Source: Asticcacaulis sp. YBE204
GTDB lineage: Bacteria; Pseudomonadota; Alphaproteobacteria; Caulobacterales; Caulobacteraceae
Length of the DNA: 64,000 bases
Direction of reading: 5' to 3'
NCBI RefSeq assembly: GCF_000495855.1
Contig: NZ_AWGF01000004.1
Location: 62,001 to 126,000 of the forward strand
The notes beneath the pieces are model-generated. The model was not told where the DNA came from, searched no databases, and was given only the letters and a program-made list of their open reading frames with translations. Below are positions 54,197-63,315 of this stretch, piece after piece. The translations under genes were made by a program, and so were the position numbers. The first letter of the stretch is position 1. Every line of letters starts with the position of its first letter.

Positions 54197-55672
54197 TTAC
54201 GCCACCAGCGTTTCGACGCGCTTTTTCACCTGATCCGACGCCGCGGAGATCGTCTCGAAGGTCTCGGTAATGCGACCGAGGCTCGTTTCGATCTCACCCA
54301 CGGCATTCACCGCCGAATGCATATTGCCGGAAATTTCGCTGGTCACCGTGTTCTGCTGCTCGATGGCCGAGGCCACGGACACCACGTTGTCGAGCACGGT
54401 CGTCATCTGGGCGATGACCTCGCCCAAGGCACCCACAACCTCTTCGGCGACGCCCTGCATATTGGCGATTTCCTGCGCGATGCGCGCCGAAGAGGCCGAG
54501 GACTGGTTGGCCAGCGACTTGACCTCGGTGGCGACGACGGCAAAGCCGCGACCGGCCTCACCGGCTCGTGCCGATTCGATGGTGGCATTCAGCGCCAGCA
54601 GATTGATCTGCGAGGCGATTTCCTGCGTGAAGGTGACGATATTACTCATCGCCGAGGCCGTTTCGGTCAGGTTACTGGCCGAGGCATTGACCTTTTCGGT
54701 CTGGGTAAAGGCGCTCTGGACGGCCTGACGCGCCAGGCTCATGCTCTGCGAGATTTCGCGCACGCTGTGGCGCAGTTCCTCGGCGGCGGCGGCGACGGAA
54801 TTGACGATAGCCCCGGTCTCCGTCGAGGCCTGAGACGCGCCGACGGCCATGCGGTTGGCGTCGGTGATGCGCGTCACCACGTCGCCCAGTTCGCCGTGGA
54901 TTTCGGCGCCCAGAACATCGTTGCGCAGGCGGCGCTCGACCGTTTCGGTGACATCGGTGGCGAACTTGACGACCTTGATCACCTGACCGGCGTCGTCGAA
55001 GATCGGGTTGTAGGCGGCGTCGATATGGATCACGCGTCCGCCCTTGGCGATGCGTTTGAAGGTTCCGGCGACGAAGCGCCCGGCGCGGATCGACGCCCAC
55101 ATGTCGGCATAATCGCGCGACTGCACGAAGGCCGGGTCGCAGAACAGGCCGTGCGGTCGATCCACGATCTCTTCAGCGCGATAACCCACGGCCTTGAGGA
55201 AGTTGTCGTTGGCCCGGAGGATGATGCCCTGCGGCGTGAATTCAATGACTGCCTGCGAGCGGTAGACGGCATCGATCTTGCCCGCGTCGTCGATGGCCTT
55301 GGCGGTCGCCGTCGTATCGGGCGTCGCATAGAACGCGATCTTCGTCACGTGGCTGCGACCGTCGCGTACAGGAATATAGGCGCCGTTGAGCCAGATCGTC
55401 GCGCCATCTTTGGCGAGACGTTTGAAGCTGCCGGTGCGGCTGCGCCCGGCCGTCAAGTCGGCCCAAAGCTCGGTTTCCGGCGTGACACACAGGGCGTCGT
55501 GGCGGCGGCCTTTCAGGTCGTGCGCGCTGTAGCCCGTCGCCGTCAGGAACAGCGCATTGGCCGACAGGCATTCGCCCGACGGTGAGAATTCAGCCACGGC
55601 CAGCGCCGCGTTCAGGGCGTCGAGCGTCGAGGTGGTTTCAGGCTTGGCGAACAGCATGGCGCAGATATCCAT
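54197..55672 (-). CDS. Soluble chemoreceptor with two PAS domains
   Basis: A 491-residue methyl-accepting protein with no membrane segment or signal peptide. Two PAS domains come first (about 15-125 with [24 protein letters not shown], and about 135-250 with [23 protein letters not shown]); their near-duplicate sequence suggests an internal duplication. Then a four-helix signalling domain with hairpin tip [35 protein letters not shown]. It probably senses redox or a cofactor in the cytoplasm through PAS-bound flavin or heme, but this is not visible. It is one of three receptors clustered here. No C-terminal CheR/CheB pentapeptide. Confidence 0.9.
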   Translation of the reverse strand: MDICAMLFAKPETTSTLDALNAALAVAEFSPSGECLSANALFLTATGYSAHDLKGRRHDALCVTPETELWADLTAGRSRTGSFKRLAKDGATIWLNGAYIPVRDGRSHVTKIAFYATPDTTATAKAIDDAGKIDAVYRSQAVIEFTPQGIILRANDNFLKAVGYRAEEIVDRPHGLFCDPAFVQSRDYADMWASIRAGRFVAGTFKRIAKGGRVIHIDAAYNPIFDDAGQVIKVVKFATDVTETVERRLRNDVLGAEIHGELGDVVTRITDANRMAVGASQASTETGAIVNSVAAAAEELRHSVREISQSMSLARQAVQSAFTQTEKVNASASNLTETASAMSNIVTFTQEIASQINLLALNATIESARAGEAGRGFAVVATEVKSLANQSSASSARIAQEIANMQGVAEEVVGALGEVIAQMTTVLDNVVSVASAIEQQNTVTSEISGNMHSAVNAVGEIETSLGRITETFETISAASDQVKKRVETLVA

Positions 55673-55882
55673 CGGAAGGGTGGGTGCGATTGAGTCGCAT
55701 TATGTTGCGCTGCGGGGCGTCGGGGGCAAATTGACGCGGGAATGGTGAACGAGAGGTTTACAAAAAGAACGCTGTTCGGCTTTTTCTGATCATAAGCAGA
55801 CTTTTCGTCTGCAAAATACACGTCTCGACATATGGGGCGTGACCTCGTCAACGCAGGGGTGTGCGGTGCAAGGCGCGGGGCA

Positions 55883-55922
55883 AAACAAAAAGCCGGACCG
55901 CCTGACGATCCGGCTTTTTGTT
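55883..55922 (-). terminator. Terminator of the first transmembrane chemoreceptor gene
   Basis: AAAAAGCCGGA and TCCGGCTTTTT form a perfect stem with loop CCGCCTGACGA; both strands have T tracts. Confidence 0.9.
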
Positions 55923-55936
55923 TGAAAGGGTTGGGA

Positions 55937-57625
55937 TCAGGCGCTGCGCAGTTGTCTGACTAAAGTCTCGACCTCGCCTTTCAGGGCCTGAGCCTGTTCG
56001 GTCAGGTTGCCCGACAGGGCCATGAGCTGGGTCGAAGCCGCACCGGTCATTTCGGCGGCGCGGCCGACGCCGAAAATGTTCTCGGTGACCTGCTGTGCCC
56101 CCGATGCCGCGCGGCTGGTGTTCGAAGCGATCTCGTTCGTCGCCGCGCCCTGCTGTTCGACGGCGGCGGCGACATTGCCGGAATTGGCGCGGATTTCCTC
56201 GATCGTGCCGACGATGCGTCCGATGGAGGCGACGGTGCGCTGGGTCGCGGTCTGGATTTCGCCGACCTTGCGGCTGATGTCTTCGGTGGCACGCGCCGTT
56301 TGAGTGGCCAAAGTCTTAACCTCCGAGGCGACGACCGCGAAGCCCTTGCCGGCATCGCCCGCGCGGGCGGCCTCGATGGTGGCGTTGAGTGCCAGCAGGT
56401 TGGTTTGCGAGGCGATGTTGTTGATCAGGCTGACGACCTCACCGATCTGGTTGGCGGCGTCGCTCAACGACTGGATCTCGGCGTGGGTGCGGTCGGCCTC
56501 GGTCGAGGCCTCACCCACCACAGTGCCGGTGCGCGAGACTTGAGCATTGATATCGCGGACCGAGACCGACATTTCCTCGGTGGCGGCGGCGACCGTCTGC
56601 ACATTGACGGCGGCTTCTTCGGCGGCGCCGGAGACGACCTGCGCCTGACGGGCGGTTTCTTCGGCGGTGGCCGACAGGGACTGCGCGGCCTCGGACACCT
56701 CGACCGACGAGCGGGCGAAGGCTTCGGCCAGAGCGCCCATGCTCGACTGGAACTGATCCGCGATGGCGTTGCGCTCCGTACGCAGGCGCTGGGCATTGGC
56801 CTTTTCGGTATCGGCGGCCTCTTCGCGCAGACGCTCGGTCTCGGACAGGCCCTGCCGGAAGATCTCAACGGTACGCGCCATGGCCCCCAGTTCGTCGCGA
56901 CGATTGCCGCCGCCGACCTCGATATCGAGCTTGCCGTGCGCCATCGACGACATGGTATCGGTCAGGCGACGCATCGGACCTGAAATGCTGCTGCGCGTCA
57001 GCCAGAAGGCGAGGCCCATGACGGTGATCAGGCCGATGGCGCCAACGGCGACCGAGAGCGTCACGGCCTCGTCGGCCTGTGTATTGAGGCGGTTGACCAG
57101 ACCTTCGTTGGCGGCGACGGTCTCATCGACCACCTTGGAAATGCTGGTGATGATGGTCAGGAGTTGCGGGCCGCATTCGGCGTTCATGTGGTTCAGCGCG
57201 GCGGCGGATTGCCCGCCCTTGCCCAGATCGACCGTCCGCCAGCACACCGAGTCCATGACGTTGAGATAGGCCTGACGCAGGGCCTCGATCTCAGCCTTGC
57301 GTTCGGGCATGGCGGCCAGCGCCGTGTCCATTTCCTTGCCGAACTGAGCGTGGCCCTGTTTGATGTCGGCTTCCGCCTGGGTGCGGGCCTCCGCTGTTTC
57401 GGAAGTGGCCAGCTTGAAGATCGAGCGCGAGGTCCATACGGCGTGGCGACCCGCGCGGGCGAGTGCGACATTGGCGCGGGCGGGGCCTTGCAGGGCCTGA
57501 TCGTATTTTTGCGTGATGTCGATCATCTGCACGGCGGCGAAGGCCACTGCGCCGATGCCGAGCAGGGCGAGCAGGGCGAGCAAGGAGAGGACCTTGCCGA
57601 TCATGGGGATGTTGTTGAACGACAT
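55937..57625 (-). CDS. Methyl-accepting chemotaxis protein (transmembrane), paralogue A
   Basis: A 562-residue receptor. TM1 at about residues 10-32, a four-helix-bundle periplasmic sensor, TM2 at about 190-212, then HAMP ([19 protein letters not shown]) and a signalling domain with tip [36 protein letters not shown]. The sensor has two cysteines spaced by 22 residues, ending CGP (VCWRTVDL…ECGPQLL), shared exactly with paralogue B. The C-terminus VRQLRSA lacks a CheR/CheB tether. Confidence 0.93.
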   Translation of the reverse strand: MSFNNIPMIGKVLSLLALLALLGIGAVAFAAVQMIDITQKYDQALQGPARANVALARAGRHAVWTSRSIFKLATSETAEARTQAEADIKQGHAQFGKEMDTALAAMPERKAEIEALRQAYLNVMDSVCWRTVDLGKGGQSAAALNHMNAECGPQLLTIITSISKVVDETVAANEGLVNRLNTQADEAVTLSVAVGAIGLITVMGLAFWLTRSSISGPMRRLTDTMSSMAHGKLDIEVGGGNRRDELGAMARTVEIFRQGLSETERLREEAADTEKANAQRLRTERNAIADQFQSSMGALAEAFARSSVEVSEAAQSLSATAEETARQAQVVSGAAEEAAVNVQTVAAATEEMSVSVRDINAQVSRTGTVVGEASTEADRTHAEIQSLSDAANQIGEVVSLINNIASQTNLLALNATIEAARAGDAGKGFAVVASEVKTLATQTARATEDISRKVGEIQTATQRTVASIGRIVGTIEEIRANSGNVAAAVEQQGAATNEIASNTSRAASGAQQVTENIFGVGRAAEMTGAASTQLMALSGNLTEQAQALKGEVETLVRQLRSA

Positions 57626-57757
57626 GGGGTACTCCGCGCAGATACTGTTTCGCGGCCCATGCTCCTGAAAAAGCCGCGCGACGACTCATCCACAGGAAGA
57701 ACCGTCTGTCGCAATTCAGGATAGAAAAACAGGGTTAACCGGGATTTAAAGCAAAAC

Positions 57758-57798
57758 GCCTGAAACCGTCGTGCAATCGGTTTCAGGTGTATATTTTT
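57758..57798 (-). terminator. Terminator of chemoreceptor paralogue B gene
   Basis: CCTGAAACCG and CGGTTTCAGG form a 10-bp stem with loop TCGTGCAAT; on the minus strand CGTTTTG follows. The gap between the two receptors holds no gene. Confidence 0.75.
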
Positions 57799-57809
57799 CC
57801 ACAGGTTGG

Positions 57810-59495
57810 TCAGGCGGCGTTCAGGTCGCGCAGAAAGCCGTCCATCTCGGCCTGAAGCGCATGGGCCTGCGCCGACAGGTCGCCGGACAGGGCCATGAGT
57901 TGCGACGACGCGGCCCCGGTCTGTTCCGCCGCGCGTCCGACGCCAAGGATGTTTTCGGTCACCGACTGCGTGCCTTCGGCGGCGCGGCTGGTGTTCTGGG
58001 CGATCTCATTCGTCGCCGCCCCTTGCTGTTCGACGGCGGCGGCGACGTTACCGGCATTGGTGCGGATTTCCTCGATCGTGCCGACGATGCGCCCGATCGA
58101 AGCCACCGTGCGCTGGGTCGCGGTCTGGATCTCGGCGACCTTGCGTCCGATGTCTTCGGTGGCGCGGGCCGTCTGGGTCGCCAGCGACTTGACCTCGGTG
58201 GCGACGACGGCAAAGCCCTTGCCCGCATCGCCCGCACGCGCGGCCTCGATCGTAGCGTTGAGCGCCAGCAGGTTGGTCTGCGAGGCGATGGAATTGATCA
58301 GGCTGACGACTTCGCCGATTTGCTGGGCGGCGGCGCTGAGCGACTGAATCTCGGCATGAGTCTGGTTCGCCTCGGCGGAAGCCTCGCCCACCACGACGGC
58401 GGCGCGGCCGACCTGCTGATTGATGTCGCGGACGGAGACCGACATTTCCTCGGTCGCGGCGGCCGCGGTCTGCACGTTGGCCGCCGCGGCTTCGGCGGCT
58501 CCGGTGACGACCTGTGCCTGACGGGCGGTTTCTTCGGCAGTATTCGACAGGGACTGCGCGGCCTCGGACATTTCGGCGGACGCCCGCACGAAGCCTGCGG
58601 CCAGATCGATCATGCGGCCATTGAAGCGCTCAACGATACCGCGCTCGCGGCTCAGGCGGTTCAGTTCAGCGCTGCGGGCGGCTTCGGCGGCCTGACGCGT
58701 GGTGTGGCCGTCGGCCAGCCCCCCACGCAGACCGTCCAGCGCCGCGGCCATGGCCCCCAGTTCGTCGCGGCGGTGGCGACCGGGGATGTCGAGATCGTAC
58801 TGCCCGTCGCCGAGGCGGCTCATGGCGGTATTCAGCGCGCGCACCGGATCGACGACGCTGCGACGGATGAGGACGAAGGCGCCGGTCAGCACCACAGCCA
58901 TGCCGACGAGGATGAGGCCGAGGGTCGTCCACACGGTCGTCTGCGTGGCGGCTTTCGCGGCGGCGGCCTGAGCGTCGGTGGCGGTGATGGTGCCTTCGAG
59001 GATAACCTTGGCCTGTTCGATGGCGACGTTCATCGCCGGACCGCAGGTGGACAACATGGTGGAAAGCGCCGCTTCGCGCTGACCGGCGCGGGCCTGAGCC
59101 ATGACGGGGGCGCAGGTGGTCTCGACGGCGCTGTTGAAGGTGTCGCGCAGGGTATGGATATCTGTCGCGCGTTCGGGCAGGGCGGTGGCGGCGAGATCGG
59201 CATATTCGGTGAACTTGACGAAGGCCTTGGTCATGGCCTCTTCCGACGCCTTGATGTCGTCGGGGGTGGTCGAGGCCAGCGTCTTGTACATAGCGCGTTC
59301 GGTCCACGCCATCTGACGCGTGGCGCGGGCCAGATAGACCATGGCCTTGTCCGGACCGTTGACGATACGGGTATAGGTCGTGTCGATCTGCCCCATGCGC
59401 ATCAGCGCGAACAGCACGGCGCCGATGGCGACCAGCCCCATGACCGAGACCAGTGCGCCCATCTTGGCCCTGAGCGGCCAGTGGTCGAAATTCAT
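57810..59495 (-). CDS. Methyl-accepting chemotaxis protein (transmembrane), paralogue B
   Basis: A 561-residue paralogue of the neighbouring receptor. TM1 about 12-32, four-helix sensor, TM2 about 190-212, HAMP, and a signalling tip nearly identical to paralogue A. The sensor sequence differs widely from A but keeps the Cys-x22-Cys-Gly-Pro pattern (TTCAPVMAQ…STCGPAMN). A tandem duplication with sensor divergence is the simplest explanation. Transcribed away from lysC in the same direction. Confidence 0.93.
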   Translation of the reverse strand: MNFDHWPLRAKMGALVSVMGLVAIGAVLFALMRMGQIDTTYTRIVNGPDKAMVYLARATRQMAWTERAMYKTLASTTPDDIKASEEAMTKAFVKFTEYADLAATALPERATDIHTLRDTFNSAVETTCAPVMAQARAGQREAALSTMLSTCGPAMNVAIEQAKVILEGTITATDAQAAAAKAATQTTVWTTLGLILVGMAVVLTGAFVLIRRSVVDPVRALNTAMSRLGDGQYDLDIPGRHRRDELGAMAAALDGLRGGLADGHTTRQAAEAARSAELNRLSRERGIVERFNGRMIDLAAGFVRASAEMSEAAQSLSNTAEETARQAQVVTGAAEAAAANVQTAAAATEEMSVSVRDINQQVGRAAVVVGEASAEANQTHAEIQSLSAAAQQIGEVVSLINSIASQTNLLALNATIEAARAGDAGKGFAVVATEVKSLATQTARATEDIGRKVAEIQTATQRTVASIGRIVGTIEEIRTNAGNVAAAVEQQGAATNEIAQNTSRAAEGTQSVTENILGVGRAAEQTGAASSQLMALSGDLSAQAHALQAEMDGFLRDLNAA

Positions 59496-59624
59496 GGAAT
59501 GCTCCCGCTTTGTTTCCGTGTCCGTTGGAACGGACGGCCCTGTATTCTTGTTTGTTAGCGGTAGCTTAGGCGGGGACGGTTAAGAGGCTGTAAACTCTAA
59601 GGACGCGCATCTGATGCGCTCAGC

Positions 59625-59655
59625 AAAACGCCGCCCTGAGTGAACAGGACGGCGC
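59625..59655 (-). terminator. Terminator of lysC
   Basis: On the minus strand GCGCCGTCCTG, loop TTCACT, CAGGGCGGCGTTTTG forms a stem with one mismatch followed by a short T run. Confidence 0.65.
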
Positions 59656-59679
59656 TTCATTCAGACAGTCAGAGGCAGA

Positions 59680-60936
59680 CTAAGCGCCGATCTTATCCAG
59701 ACCGTAAGCCGCGTGCAGGGCGCGCACGGCCAGTTCGGTATAGGCTTCGTCGATCAGAACCGAGATCTTGATTTCCGAGGTTGAAATGACCTGAATATTG
59801 ATGCCTTTTTCCGACAGCGCCTGGAACATGGTCTGGGCCACGCCGGTGTGCGAACGCATACCGACGCCGACGATCGAAACCTTGGCGACGTTTTCATCGA
59901 CCTTGATGTCGTCGAAGCCGATCTCGTCCTTGACCGACAGCATCAGGTCGGCGGCGGCCTTGGCGTCGCGACGGCCGACCGTGAAGAGCTGATTGGCATA
60001 CTCGCCTGAGCGCTTTTCCGACTGCACGATCATGTCGACATTGATATTGGCTTCGGCCAGCTTGGCGAAGACAGCGGCGGAGACGCCGATCTTGTTCGGC
60101 AGGCCGAGCAGGGTGATCTTGGCTTCATCACGGCTGAAGGCCACGCCGGAAACGATATGCTTTTCCACGATTTCATCCTCGTCGCACACGATGGTGCCTT
60201 GATCGATATTTTCGCCGGGTTCGACGAATGAAGACAGTACGCGCACCGGCACGCGCTGGCCCATGGCCAGCTCGACGGAGCGGGTTTGCAGGACCTTGGC
60301 CCCCAGCGACGCCATCTCCAGCATTTCCTCGAAGGAAATCTTCTTCAGGCGGCGGGCCTTGGATTCGACGCGCGGGTCGGTCGTATAGACGCCGTCGACG
60401 TCGGTATAGATGTCGCAGCGGATGGCCTTGACGGCGGCGGCGACCGCCACAGCAGACGTGTCCGAACCGCCACGACCCAGCGTGGTGATGCGGCCCGACT
60501 CGGTGACGCCCTGAAAGCCGGGGACGACGACGATCTGACCGGCATCGAGCGCGGTTTCCAGCTTGGCCGGCGGGATGTCGAGGATGCGCGCCTTGCCGTG
60601 GACGTCGGAGGTGATGATCGGCACCTGCCAGCCCATCATGGTCACGGCGTCGTAGCCCATATTGCGGAGCGTCATGCTGAGGAGCCCGGCGGTGACCTGC
60701 TCGCCCGAGGCCACGACCACGTCGTATTCGTCGTCGCCTTCGATGGCCTTTCCGGACGCCTTACCGGCGCCGTCGGTCCAGGTCACCAGTTCGTTCGTCT
60801 TGCCCGACATGGCCGAAACGACGACCGCGACCTTATGGCCGGCGTCGGCTTCGGCGGCCACCAGGCGGGCGGCCCTGCGGATGCGTTCAAGGTCGGCCAT
60901 CGAGGTGCCGCCGAACTTCATCACCAAGCGCGTCAT
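59680..60936 (-). CDS. lysC: Aspartate kinase
   Basis: A 418-residue aspartokinase, first step of lysine, threonine and methionine synthesis. The catalytic N-domain starts with MKFGGTSMADLERIRRAA, has VVSAMSGKTNELV and GRGGSDTSAVAVAAAV. Two ACT domains at the C-terminus (from about residue 265, with ITLLGLPNKIGVSAAVFAKLAEANINVDMI and VGVGMRSHTGVAQTMFQALSEKGINIQVISTSEIKISV) would bind lysine or threonine for feedback control. Divergent from ubiG over a 146-base region. Confidence 0.96.
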   Translation of the reverse strand: MTRLVMKFGGTSMADLERIRRAARLVAAEADAGHKVAVVVSAMSGKTNELVTWTDGAGKASGKAIEGDDEYDVVVASGEQVTAGLLSMTLRNMGYDAVTMMGWQVPIITSDVHGKARILDIPPAKLETALDAGQIVVVPGFQGVTESGRITTLGRGGSDTSAVAVAAAVKAIRCDIYTDVDGVYTTDPRVESKARRLKKISFEEMLEMASLGAKVLQTRSVELAMGQRVPVRVLSSFVEPGENIDQGTIVCDEDEIVEKHIVSGVAFSRDEAKITLLGLPNKIGVSAAVFAKLAEANINVDMIVQSEKRSGEYANQLFTVGRRDAKAAADLMLSVKDEIGFDDIKVDENVAKVSIVGVGMRSHTGVAQTMFQALSEKGINIQVISTSEIKISVLIDEAYTELAVRALHAAYGLDKIGA

Positions 60937-61082
60937 CTGTGTGTCTCTTTCTTAAAGCACTAAAATCGCGCCCGCTTTAAAGCCCCTGCACCGGACTGTG
61001 AAGCTTTTTTGCGAAAAAATCGCACACGGAGAGCGCTTTTTGGGCTATTTCGGGCGTTCTGATACGATTTTGGAGCTGTCTC

Positions 61083-61889
61083 ATGGCCGATCCGGCAAAA
61101 AAACCTGCAAAATCAGTTACAAATGACACGGAATTGCTGGAGGCCCCGGCCGGTCCGAGCATCGATGCCGAAGACGTGGCGCGCTTTTCAGCGCTGGCCG
61201 CCAAGTGGTGGGACGTAAAGGGCGAATTCGCGCCGCTGCACAAGTTCAACCCGACCCGCGTCAGCTTTATCCGCGAAACGGTGCAGGACCATTTCCAGCG
61301 CGATCCCTATGCTTTGAAACCCTTTGAAGGTCTCAGGCTAATCGATATCGGCTGCGGCGGTGGCCTGCTGTCCGAACCGATGCGGCGGATGGGGTTCGAG
61401 GTCACCGGCCTCGACGCCTCTGAAAAGAACATCGGCACGGCCAGAGCCCATGCGACGCAGGGCGGGCTGGATATCCGTTATATGGCGCAGACGGTCGAGC
61501 AACTGGCAGCATCGGGCGAAGAGGGCTTCGACGTCGTCCTGACCATGGAGGTCATCGAACACGTCAACGACCCGGAAAGCTTTCTGAAAACCTGCGCGTC
61601 GCTGGTCAAGCCGGGCGGTCTGCTGTTCGTGGCGACCCTGAACCGGACGTTGAAAGCCCATGCCCTGGGCATCGTGGCAGCGGAATATATTCTGCAATGG
61701 GTGCCGAAAGGCACGCACGACTGGAACAAATTTCTGAAACCCGAAGAGATCGAAGGGTTCCTCAGCGATACCGGTGTGAACCCCGATCCGGCGACGGGGG
61801 TAAGTTATAACCCCATCACCGCGCGCTGGGCTCTTTCAAACGATACCAGCGTCAACTATATGATCGTCGCCAGACGGGATTTGATTTAA
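61083..61889 (+). CDS. ubiG: Ubiquinone biosynthesis O-methyltransferase
   Basis: A 268-residue SAM methyltransferase for the two O-methylations of ubiquinone synthesis. [30 protein letters not shown] is the UbiG N-terminal signature; the SAM loop is [29 protein letters not shown], and [14 protein letters not shown] and [23 protein letters not shown] follow. Read divergently from lysC. A family 1 repeat separates it from prmC. Confidence 0.95.
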   Translation: MADPAKKPAKSVTNDTELLEAPAGPSIDAEDVARFSALAAKWWDVKGEFAPLHKFNPTRVSFIRETVQDHFQRDPYALKPFEGLRLIDIGCGGGLLSEPMRRMGFEVTGLDASEKNIGTARAHATQGGLDIRYMAQTVEQLAASGEEGFDVVLTMEVIEHVNDPESFLKTCASLVKPGGLLFVATLNRTLKAHALGIVAAEYILQWVPKGTHDWNKFLKPEEIEGFLSDTGVNPDPATGVSYNPITARWALSNDTSVNYMIVARRDLI

Positions 61890-61909
61890 TTCTGGGCTTG
61901 GGCCTCTTG

Positions 61910-62014
61910 CCCCTCGCCCCTTTGGGGAGAGGGTGGCGCTTTAGCGCCGGGTGAGGGGGCCTTCTTTGTGTAACACCCCCTCACCCCAGCCCTCTCCCCA
62001 CAGGGGAGAGGGGG
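61910..62014. repeat. Family 1 composite repeat, reversed orientation
   Basis: Left hairpin CCCCTCGCCCC-TTT-GGGGAGAGGG, inner hairpin GGCGC-TTTA-GCGCC (61935-61948), GGGTGAGGGGG; right CCCCCTCACCC and hairpin CCCTCTCCCC-ACA-GGGGAGAGGG. It lies between ubiG and prmC and ends in GGGGGCAGGAA, the prmC ribosome binding site. Confidence 0.87.
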
Positions 62015-62024
62015 CAGGAATGAA

Positions 62025-62891
62025 ATGACCGAAACGACCGACCTGACCCTCGTCAAAGCCTGGAACGGCGCGCAAAAGCGCCTCAAGGCCGCCCATATCG
62101 ATTCCCCGGCCATCGACGCGCGTCTGCTGCTCGAAGCCGCGACCGGCTTTACGCGCACGGATATCATCACCGATCCGTACAAGCTGATCACGCCGGAACA
62201 GAACGCCAAACTCGACGACTATCTCAGCCGCCGCGAAAAGCGTGTGCCCGTCGCGCGCATCCTCGGCCGGAAGGGTTTCTGGAAGCTGTTGCTCAACCTG
62301 TCGCCCGCCGTGCTGGTGCCGCGCCCTGAGACCGAGTGTCTGGTCGACATGATCCTCAAGACCACGACCCCGGATCAGGCCTTTACCGTGGCCGATCTCG
62401 GCGTCGGTTCCGGCGCCATCCTGCTGTCGATCCTCTCTGAGCGTCCCGCAGCGAAGGGCCTTGGCACCGACGTGTCCGAAGAGGCTCTGGCCGTGGCACG
62501 CGACAACGCCGCCAATCTGGGTATCGGCAATCGGGCGGCCTTCCTGCGCACCTCGTGGGCGTCGGGACTGGACGATGAAAGCTTCGACTACGTGGCGTCG
62601 AACCCGCCCTATATCCAGTCGCACGTCATCCCGACCCTCGATCCGGAGGTCAAGGACCACGACCCGATCCTGGCGCTCGATGGCGGCGAATCGGGGCTGG
62701 ACGCCTATATCGACCTGGTCCCCGACCTCTACCGCATCCTGAAAAAGGGCGGCGGGGCGTGGCTGGAGATCGGCTACGATCAGTCCGCAGCCGTCGAAGG
62801 CCTGATGAAAAAGGCCGGTTTCTTCAATGTGACGACGTTCAAGGACCTGTCGGATCAGCCGCGCATCGTCGTCGGAACGAAGATCGCCTAG
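62025..62891 (+). CDS. prmC: Release factor N5-glutamine methyltransferase PrmC
   Basis: A 288-residue enzyme methylating the GGQ glutamine of release factors. The catalytic motif NPPY is at residues 193-196 (VASNPPYIQSH), the SAM loop is VADLGVGSGAILLSIL, and VLVPRPETECLVDMIL is the family's substrate-side signature. The prfA gene, its frequent upstream neighbour, is not in this window. The TAG stop is the start of a palindromic repeat, as for gp10. Confidence 0.94.
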   Translation: MTETTDLTLVKAWNGAQKRLKAAHIDSPAIDARLLLEAATGFTRTDIITDPYKLITPEQNAKLDDYLSRREKRVPVARILGRKGFWKLLLNLSPAVLVPRPETECLVDMILKTTTPDQAFTVADLGVGSGAILLSILSERPAAKGLGTDVSEEALAVARDNAANLGIGNRAAFLRTSWASGLDDESFDYVASNPPYIQSHVIPTLDPEVKDHDPILALDGGESGLDAYIDLVPDLYRILKKGGGAWLEIGYDQSAAVEGLMKKAGFFNVTTFKDLSDQPRIVVGTKIA

Positions 62892-62937
62892 AGCGATATG
62901 CCGAAAAGTGTGCAGCGGTTTTCGGCTACAATATCGC
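62892..62937. repeat. Palindromic repeat, copy 2 (bulged hairpin)
   Basis: GCGATAT (62893-62899) pairs with ATATCGC (62931-62937) and GCCGAAAA (62900-62907) with TTTTCGGC (62919-62926). The loop GTGTGCAGCGG and four-base bulge TACA match copy 1 at 1008-1052; the outer stem has different bases but still pairs. Confidence 0.85.
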
Positions 62938-62950
62938 GACCACTTAACAG

Positions 62951-62996
62951 TTTCCGCGCCGGTTCGCGAAATTTCGCTTGGAAACCGGCGCGGAAA
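62951..62996 (+). terminator. Long perfect hairpin after prmC
   Basis: TTTCCGCGCCGGTT (62951-62964) and AACCGGCGCGGAAA (62983-62996) are a perfect 14-bp stem. No T tract follows, so it may be a terminator or another repeat type. The stretch 62997-63315 holds this edge, a second hairpin (63143-63174) and the DUF4167 leader, but no gene. Confidence 0.55.
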
Positions 62997-63142
62997 AGGC
63001 TAACACTACCCGGTCTCCCGCATTCATGGTTCGACGGCCGGACGGTTACGCCCGCCCTAAAGGACTTGTTTAGGCTTATCACCTAGGCTTCGTGAGCGAG
63101 ACCCTGACGCGCAATCCTATATCTTGTGCGACAAGCAAAGGC

Positions 63143-63174
63143 ACCTGTGAGGGGGGCAATCGCCCGGTACAGGT
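63143..63174 (+). promoter_or_regulatory. Structured leader upstream of the DUF4167 gene
   Basis: ACCTGT (63143-63148) pairs with ACAGGT (63169-63174) and GGGC (63154-63157) with GCCC (63162-63165), giving a two-tier hairpin about 140 bases before the start. Its role is unknown; it does not match a riboswitch I recognise. Confidence 0.35.
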
Positions 63175-63315
63175 CAAACCCCATAAAACGGCTGACGCTC
63201 AGAACACACCTCCAGATTCCAAGGCCCGCACCGGACAAAACGCCTTCCGGCCTTGTGCAACATAATTAATTCGCACCCGCGCGTTTGAGGCGGGGCCTGC
63301 ATACGGTTACATCAC

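Noticed and set aside
57771-59558. A 595-codon open frame opposite chemoreceptor B
   Set aside because: Gly/Arg/His-rich antisense artefact; the minus strand encodes an unmistakable chemoreceptor.
63143-63174. tRNA or known riboswitch in the DUF4167 leader
   Set aside because: No cloverleaf, T-loop GTTCRA or other recognised consensus; only a simple hairpin is supported.
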